From positions 1-5,419 of the forward strand of contig JAFYVO010000034.1 of NCBI GenBank assembly GCA_017549085.1: a stretch of DNA of 5,419 nucleotides, in the 5' to 3' direction. Origin of the DNA: Thermoguttaceae bacterium (GTDB taxonomy: Bacteria > Planctomycetota > Planctomycetia > Pirellulales > Thermoguttaceae). The notes beneath the pieces are model-generated. The model searched no databases. It saw only the letters and a list, made by a program, of their open reading frames with translations, and was not told the origin of the DNA. Shown piece by piece: positions 1 to 5,419 of this stretch. The translations under genes and the position numbers were made by a program. Every line of letters begins with the position of its first letter. Positions within the stretch are counted from its first letter, which is position 1.

Positions 1-1
1 G

Positions 2-1387
2 CGAAAACCGCGCCTCGCCTCTCGCCCGCCGTTAACCGACGCGCCGATCTTTCTACGGCGCGCCGCTCGCGACGCTTTTTGTCGTAACGCGTTCCTTTGG
101 GGCGTCGGCAACAGTTTCGTCAACTCGACGTTCGTGATCTATTTCCTAACGGCGCTGGTTCCTAACGCAAACGATTCGGCGGCTTTAGGAACGGCGATCG
201 CTTGGACGGTCGCCGCGCCGCGCTTGATTGGTCTTCTCCGCTTACTAACGCCCGCCGCGATCGGTTGGGTCGGAGGTCGCAAACGCTTATGCGTCGGTTG
301 CGCTCTTCTCGCGCCGACGTTATTGCTTGCGCTTCCTTTCGGCGCCCCTTTTTTCGAACGTTTAGCGACGTCGCGCGCCAGCGGTCTTAACGACGCTTTC
401 TTCTTAATCGGCGCGATTTGGGCGTTTCACCATCTAGCCGAATACGTCGCGACGACGGCGCTTTGGAGTTGGATGGGCGACGTCGTAACGCCCGCGTCGC
501 GCCTCCGTTTTTTCGCGCGCCGCGAACGCCGTTTATTACTCGGCAAAATCGTCGGTTTAATCGGCGTCGGCCTTTTTACTTATCTCCAACGTTCGCAACT
601 ACTTCCGCTTGAATCAATCTCGGCGGACGCTTGGCGAATCGCGCTTCCGTTACTTGGCGTCGTTTTTTTAATCGCGTCGGTTTTTCCTTTGTTTCGCGCG
701 CCGGAAATCTGCGCCGAACGCATTTCGAACCCTAGCGTTTTCAGCGTTTTACGCCGGACGCTTACGCCGTTGCGCGTCCCTTCCTTTACGGCGTTGGTTC
801 TTTTCGGGATCGCGCTCCAAACGATTTTAGGTTTTACGCAAGCGCCGCAATATTATTTCCGAACTTCCGCGTTCCAACTAACGTTATTTGCGTCTCTTAC
901 GGCGTCGGCGTTCGTCAACGTCGGCCAATGGTCGACGACGGGTTTAGCCGCCCGTTTTGTCGCTCGTTGGAATCCTCCGACCGCCTGTTTTATCGCGCTT
1001 AGTTGCGTCGCGCTTGGGTTCCTTGTTTACGCGACCGCGCCGACGAACGCTTGGATTCTCGCATTTGTCGCGGCGATTTTTTGGATCGCTTGGGTCGCCG
1101 TTAACATTGCGTTAAGCAACGAAATAACAAGACGTTCCGAACCGAGCCAACGCTCCGCGTTCGTCGCGTTTTACTTTGCCGCGACGGCGTTGGCGTTCGG
1201 TCTGTCGTCGATGTTGGGCGGTTGGATTTTCGACCGCGTTCGCGCCTTCGCCGCTCAAACGCAAAACCCCGACGCGGCAATCGCTTACTGCCGTTGCGTC
1301 TTCCTTGCGAGCGCGGCGGCTTTGTCCCTCGCGCCGACGCTCCTTTTGACGTTCCGCTCGGCTAACCGTCGCGACCAAGCCGGTTAA
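2..1387 (+). CDS. MFS permease, 5' end cut by window edge
   Basis: This is an inner-membrane secondary transporter of the major facilitator superfamily; its substrate cannot be told. The frame is open from position 2 with no stop, and the 44 codons before the GTG at 134 encode plausible MFS N-terminus (FLWGVGNSFVNSTF, residues 31-44, the first half of helix 1). The true start is therefore upstream of the window, and the visible part is 461 residues. Twelve hydrophobic segments can be counted, the usual MFS number. Between helices 2 and 3 lies GWVGGRKR (residues 88-95), a form of MFS motif A. After helix 4 comes WSWMGDVV followed by an Arg-rich loop (RLRFFARRERR), a layout common in uncharacterised bacterial MFS proteins. 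The helix 11 region SAFVAFYF...LGGWIFD also fits. The stop is TAA, 50 bases before the next gene, with which it may be co-transcribed. The family call is secure. Confidence 0.85.
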   Translation, partial: RKPRLASRPPLTDAPIFLRRAARDAFCRNAFLWGVGNSFVNSTFVIYFLTALVPNANDSAALGTAIAWTVAAPRLIGLLRLLTPAAIGWVGGRKRLCVGCALLAPTLLLALPFGAPFFERLATSRASGLNDAFFLIGAIWAFHHLAEYVATTALWSWMGDVVTPASRLRFFARRERRLLLGKIVGLIGVGLFTYLQRSQLLPLESISADAWRIALPLLGVVFLIASVFPLFRAPEICAERISNPSVFSVLRRTLTPLRVPSFTALVLFGIALQTILGFTQAPQYYFRTSAFQLTLFASLTASAFVNVGQWSTTGLAARFVARWNPPTACFIALSCVALGFLVYATAPTNAWILAFVAAIFWIAWVAVNIALSNEITRRSEPSQRSAFVAFYFAATALAFGLSSMLGGWIFDRVRAFAAQTQNPDAAIAYCRCVFLASAAALSLAPTLLLTFRSANRRDQAG

Positions 1388-4300
1388 CGCGCGCTCATTC
1401 AATCCGTTTTCCCTGTTCCTTACCTATTTCAACGCCGATGACCGTTTCAAACGCCGCCAATCCCGTCGCTTTCCCCGCCTCGTTCCGTCCCGTTTTTCAA
1501 CGTCTCTTCGAACGAGCGAGCGAAATCGCGTCCCGAGCCCTCAACGCGAACGAACGCGCCAACGCCGATGTTAAAGCGTTGGAGATATTTCGCTTAGAGC
1601 GTCTTCTTTCTCCGCCGTCTTTTGAGCGCGACGCCGCGTCTTCCAACGACGCGACGCTCGCCGATTGGCGACTCCGCGTCGCAAACGCGCTTGAAGCGGT
1701 TCGCCAATCGATCGCCAAAGTCGAATCGCGAACGGAACGCGCTTACCTAAGCCGTCTCGCCCTCGACGCCGCGCTCGTTCTAAACGCTTTTGACGCAACA
1801 TTTTTTACCGAGTCGACCGCGGACGCTCTTCTCGCCGAAATCGACGACGCCGAGGAACGACAAAACGCGCTTGTCGCTTACTCGAAGCGACTGGCCGCCC
1901 GAATCGCGCGCTTCCATTTGAGCGACGCCCCCGAACGCGCGAAAGCGTTCGCGTTAATCGATGAAATTGAAGACTTGCGTTTTTACGAAGAAGCCGCCTC
2001 CGCCGTCGTCGCCGCCGTCTTGTTCGACGCGACGCGACGCGACGACGCGCCGCTCCTTGTCGCCGCCTCCAACCAAGACGACGCAACTCTTGATTTAACG
2101 TCTTTTGGCGAAGACGTCGCCAACGCTTGGGAACAGTTCGAATCTCCCGGCGGCTTCCTCGAGCTCTGCGAACAAGCGGCTCTCGATCTTTTCGTCTTTT
2201 CTTCCGCCGAACGCGCCGTCGCGCCGCTTCCGCAGGAAATCGCGCTCCGTCAAGAGTTTAACGCCGAAACTCGCCGCCGTTTGGAAGAAATCGAAACCGC
2301 GCTCGCCTCGAACGTCGACCTTGAAGGCGCGCCGCTGAACGACGACGTCCGCGACGAGTTGCAAAACGTTGTCGCCAAAGCGATTATCGCGTCACCCTTC
2401 GCGTTGAAAAACGGCGAATTTTTCCGCGCGTTTTTGGAGCGGTCGCGCAATCTCGACGCTTACTTTCCGATTTTCGAGCGACTTAACGAAGCGCAAAAAG
2501 CGGTTGCCGCAACGACGAACAAAGTAAGCGACGCGGCGAACGCCAACGACGCAAACGATTATCTTCATTCATTTTATTGCGACGACGCCGACTTTTACGC
2601 CGTCGAAAAAACGCGTTGGCTCGAATCGGCTCGCCGCGCGGCGGCGCGTTCCTCGTTGTCGCCCGGCAATTTAACCGCTAAACTTAATATTTTAACGACT
2701 TCGGCGGAGCTTGAACTCCGATTCGGCGACAAAACCGTCGGCAAAACCGTTGTTCGCGAGCTGTTGGGGCTTCTCCCGCGCCTCGACTCGCCGTTTGAGC
2801 GAGCGCAAATTTATCGACGTCTTGTCGTCTCCCACCTCGAATCCTCTTATCCCAAAGCGGCGCAAAAGTTAGCCTCCCTTTGGAAAGCGGAAATGGACGC
2901 GATCGAACCGGAAGATTTCCGCGACGCCGCGTTAGGCGACGCCTTCGACCTTTACGCGCAAGCCATAAAGCAAGACGCGACAAGCGCTTCCAACTACCTC
3001 AAAGTCGTCGAAGCGCCGTTAATCCGCATCGTTTGCGAAATTAGTCTCCAATTCGCTCGTCTCTTTTCGCCGAGCGAATCGTCCGTCGAAATCGACGTCG
3101 CACAAATCGCAAGCGTTGTTGACGCGACGTTTGCGTCTCTGCCAACGTCTAACGAAACGACGCCGGACGAAACGGTTTTCGCGCTTGTAAAAATTGCGAC
3201 CGCCCTCGCGAATCGACTCAACGTCGTCTCCTGCGACATATTTGGTTAAACGTTGCATTTTGGCGATTTAACAAACGACGTTTTTACTTTTTATCGCCGC
3301 GCTGCTTATCGCCCAGCGACGCGCCCCCTTTCTCCATTTTTACAACTCCCGCCGTTTAACGCCTTACCATTCAAGGAGCCATCCGATGACCGACTCGCCC
3401 GATTTCCTCGACCTCGACGACGCGCTCGTCGATCTGGACCGCGAACGCCGTTGCGGCTTTTCCGAAGTCGTTTACGGAGAAGGAAAAACGGTCGAAGCGA
3501 TTCGTCGAATTGCGTTCGCGCAACTCGAACGCGGAATCGACGTTTTCGCCACTCGCGTTTCCCCCGAGAAAGCCGCCGCGCTCCTTCCCGAGTTCCAAGC
3601 GCTTTATCCTCGCGCTTATTACAACGAAGTCGCGCGCACCTTCCGCATTCCCAAAACAATACCAGAAAACGATTTAAAACCCAGCGACGCCGCGTCGCCG
3701 GGTTTCCGCGGCAAAGTGGCGATTTTGACCGCCGGAACGAGCGACCTGCCGGTCGCCGAGGAAGCGCGCGAAACCGCCCTTTGGACGGGCGCCGACGTCG
3801 TTCTCGTTCAGGACGTTGGAGTCGCCGGCCCAAAACGTTTAATCGCAAAACTTCCGTTGTTCGTCGACGCCGACGCGATCGTCGTTTGCGCCGGAATGGA
3901 AGGCGCGTTGCCCAGCGTCGTCGGCGGTTACGTTTCGGCGCCGATCGTCGCGGTTCCGACAAGCGTCGGATACGGCGCCGCGTTTGGCGGAGTCGCCGCA
4001 ACTCTCGGCATGCTCAACAGTTGCGCGTCGAACGTTACCGTCGTTAACATCGACGCCGGTTTCAAAGGCGGATACGTCGCCGGTCTCATTGCAAAACGAG
4101 TCGCGGACGCGGCCCGTCGCGCTTTTGAACGCGGTTTCGCGACGCGGCAAAACAGTTAACCCTTTAACCGGCTAAACTTACCAACGATCGTTTGCGCTAT
4201 TTCCCAAGGAGTCAACCAATGCCTGCCTCGGATCCCGCTTCCGAAGTCCCTTTCTCCGACGCGCCGCCGTCGTTCGAACAGTTTGCGCGCACAGAACTTA

Positions 4301-5419
4301 TGATCGGTCGCGACGCGTTGAAGCGTTTGCAAAACTCTTGCGTTTTGGTCGCGGGTCTTGGCGCCGTCGGAAGTTACGCGGTCGAAGCGTTGGCGCGCTC
4401 CGGCGTCGGGCGTTTTCGTCTCGTCGATTTCGACGTCGTCCAACCGAGCAACATAAACCGCCAACTTTTCGCGACTTGGAACACGATCGGGCGCCTTAAA
4501 GCCGACGTCGCCAAGGAACGAATCGCGGCGATCAACCCGTCGGCGCAAGTCGAGACGCGACAAGTTCTTATCAACGACAAAACGCTTCCGTCCCTTTTCG
4601 CCGACGATTGGGCGACGCCCCCCGATTTTGTCGTCGACGCGATCGACTCGCTCGGGCCGAAAGTCGCGTTAATCGCCGAGGTTATACAGCGTCGCTTACC
4701 GTTAATTTCAAGTATGGGCGCCGCGCTTCGCTTCGACGCGTCCCTTGTTCGCGTCGGTCGCTTGACCGACGTTTCGCATTGCCCGTTGTCCGCGCAAGTT
4801 CGTAAACGTTTGCGGCGTTTCGATATAAACACCGACGCCGTCCGTTGCGTTTACTCTCCGGAACCGATTCGCGACCGAATGCGCGCCGCGCCGTCCGGTT
4901 CCGACGGGCTCGAACGCGTCGCCCCCGCCGCGCCGCTCGACGCGTCAAACGCCGATTCGCCCCCCGGCCGTCCGCGTAATTCGCTCGGCAGCCTTTCAAC
5001 GATCGTCGGTATTTTCGGGCTGACGCTTGCGCACGAGGTCGTCGGCGGCCTAATCGGCGGCTTCCCCCAAACTACCTAACCTACCTAATCGCGTCGCTTT
5101 TTTCCGTTTCGCTCCCTTTTTCCCCTAGCGCAACGGCAAATTCGCGACGCGCTCTCCCCCCCATTTCCCCCAATCCCTCCACCCCGACGTCTTAGCCCCC
5201 ATCCTACCCATTTTCTAAGTTTTCACTATTCTACGCGGCAAAATCTCAAAATCGCTCTTGTCGCTTCGCCTTCAATTTGTTAAATTTCAACGGGGGCGTC
5301 GTTCCAACGCCTTTTTTCCGCCTCATTTCTTCTAACGTCGGTTGCGATCGCGTTTTCCGACGCCAACCGCCCTTAAAACGACGCCATGACGCACAACGAA
5401 GCTCGCCAAGAAATTGAAC

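Overview
The window is ordinary bacterial chromosome, densely coding on the + strand only. It holds four genes ending in TAA (the first has its start cut off by the left edge) and the first codons of a fifth gene leaving at the right edge. Composition is distinctive: CG dinucleotides are very frequent (GACG, CGTCG and GCG recur everywhere), Ala and Arg codons are mostly GCG/GCC/CGC, yet T-ending codons are also common. Together with mixed presence of Shine-Dalgarno sites and a large Ala-rich orphan protein, this would fit a planctomycete, perhaps a gut-associated lineage. That is a low-confidence impression, because none of the genes fixes the taxonomy.

Layout: (1) positions 2-1387, a 12-helix major facilitator superfamily permease whose reading frame is open to the window edge; (2) 1438-3249, a 603-residue all-helical, soluble protein that I do not recognise; (3) 3386-4159, larB, the first enzyme of nickel-pincer nucleotide (NPN) cofactor synthesis, with both expected catalytic residues (Glu172, Cys213); (4) 4219-5079, tcdA-like, an E1/ThiF-fold enzyme expected to cyclise t6A37 in tRNA; (5) 5080-5385, a 306-base gap with a C-rich, G-poor tract that is also a four-run G-quadruplex motif on the minus strand, then a promoter-like pair and terminator-like hairpin; (6) 5386 onward, the start of a further gene.

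How the genes may work together: larB and tcdA have the same ribosome binding site (AAGGAG, 7-base spacer, ATG) and are 59 bases apart, so they probably share a transcript. The permease and the unknown protein are 50 bases apart and lack a visible Shine-Dalgarno site at the second start. No larA, larC or larE is visible, so the NPN pathway partners must lie elsewhere or be absent. I found no mobile element, CRISPR array, tRNA or rRNA. The parts most worth a second look are the unknown 603-residue protein, the isolated larB beside an E1-like gene, and the C-rich/G-quadruplex intergenic segment.
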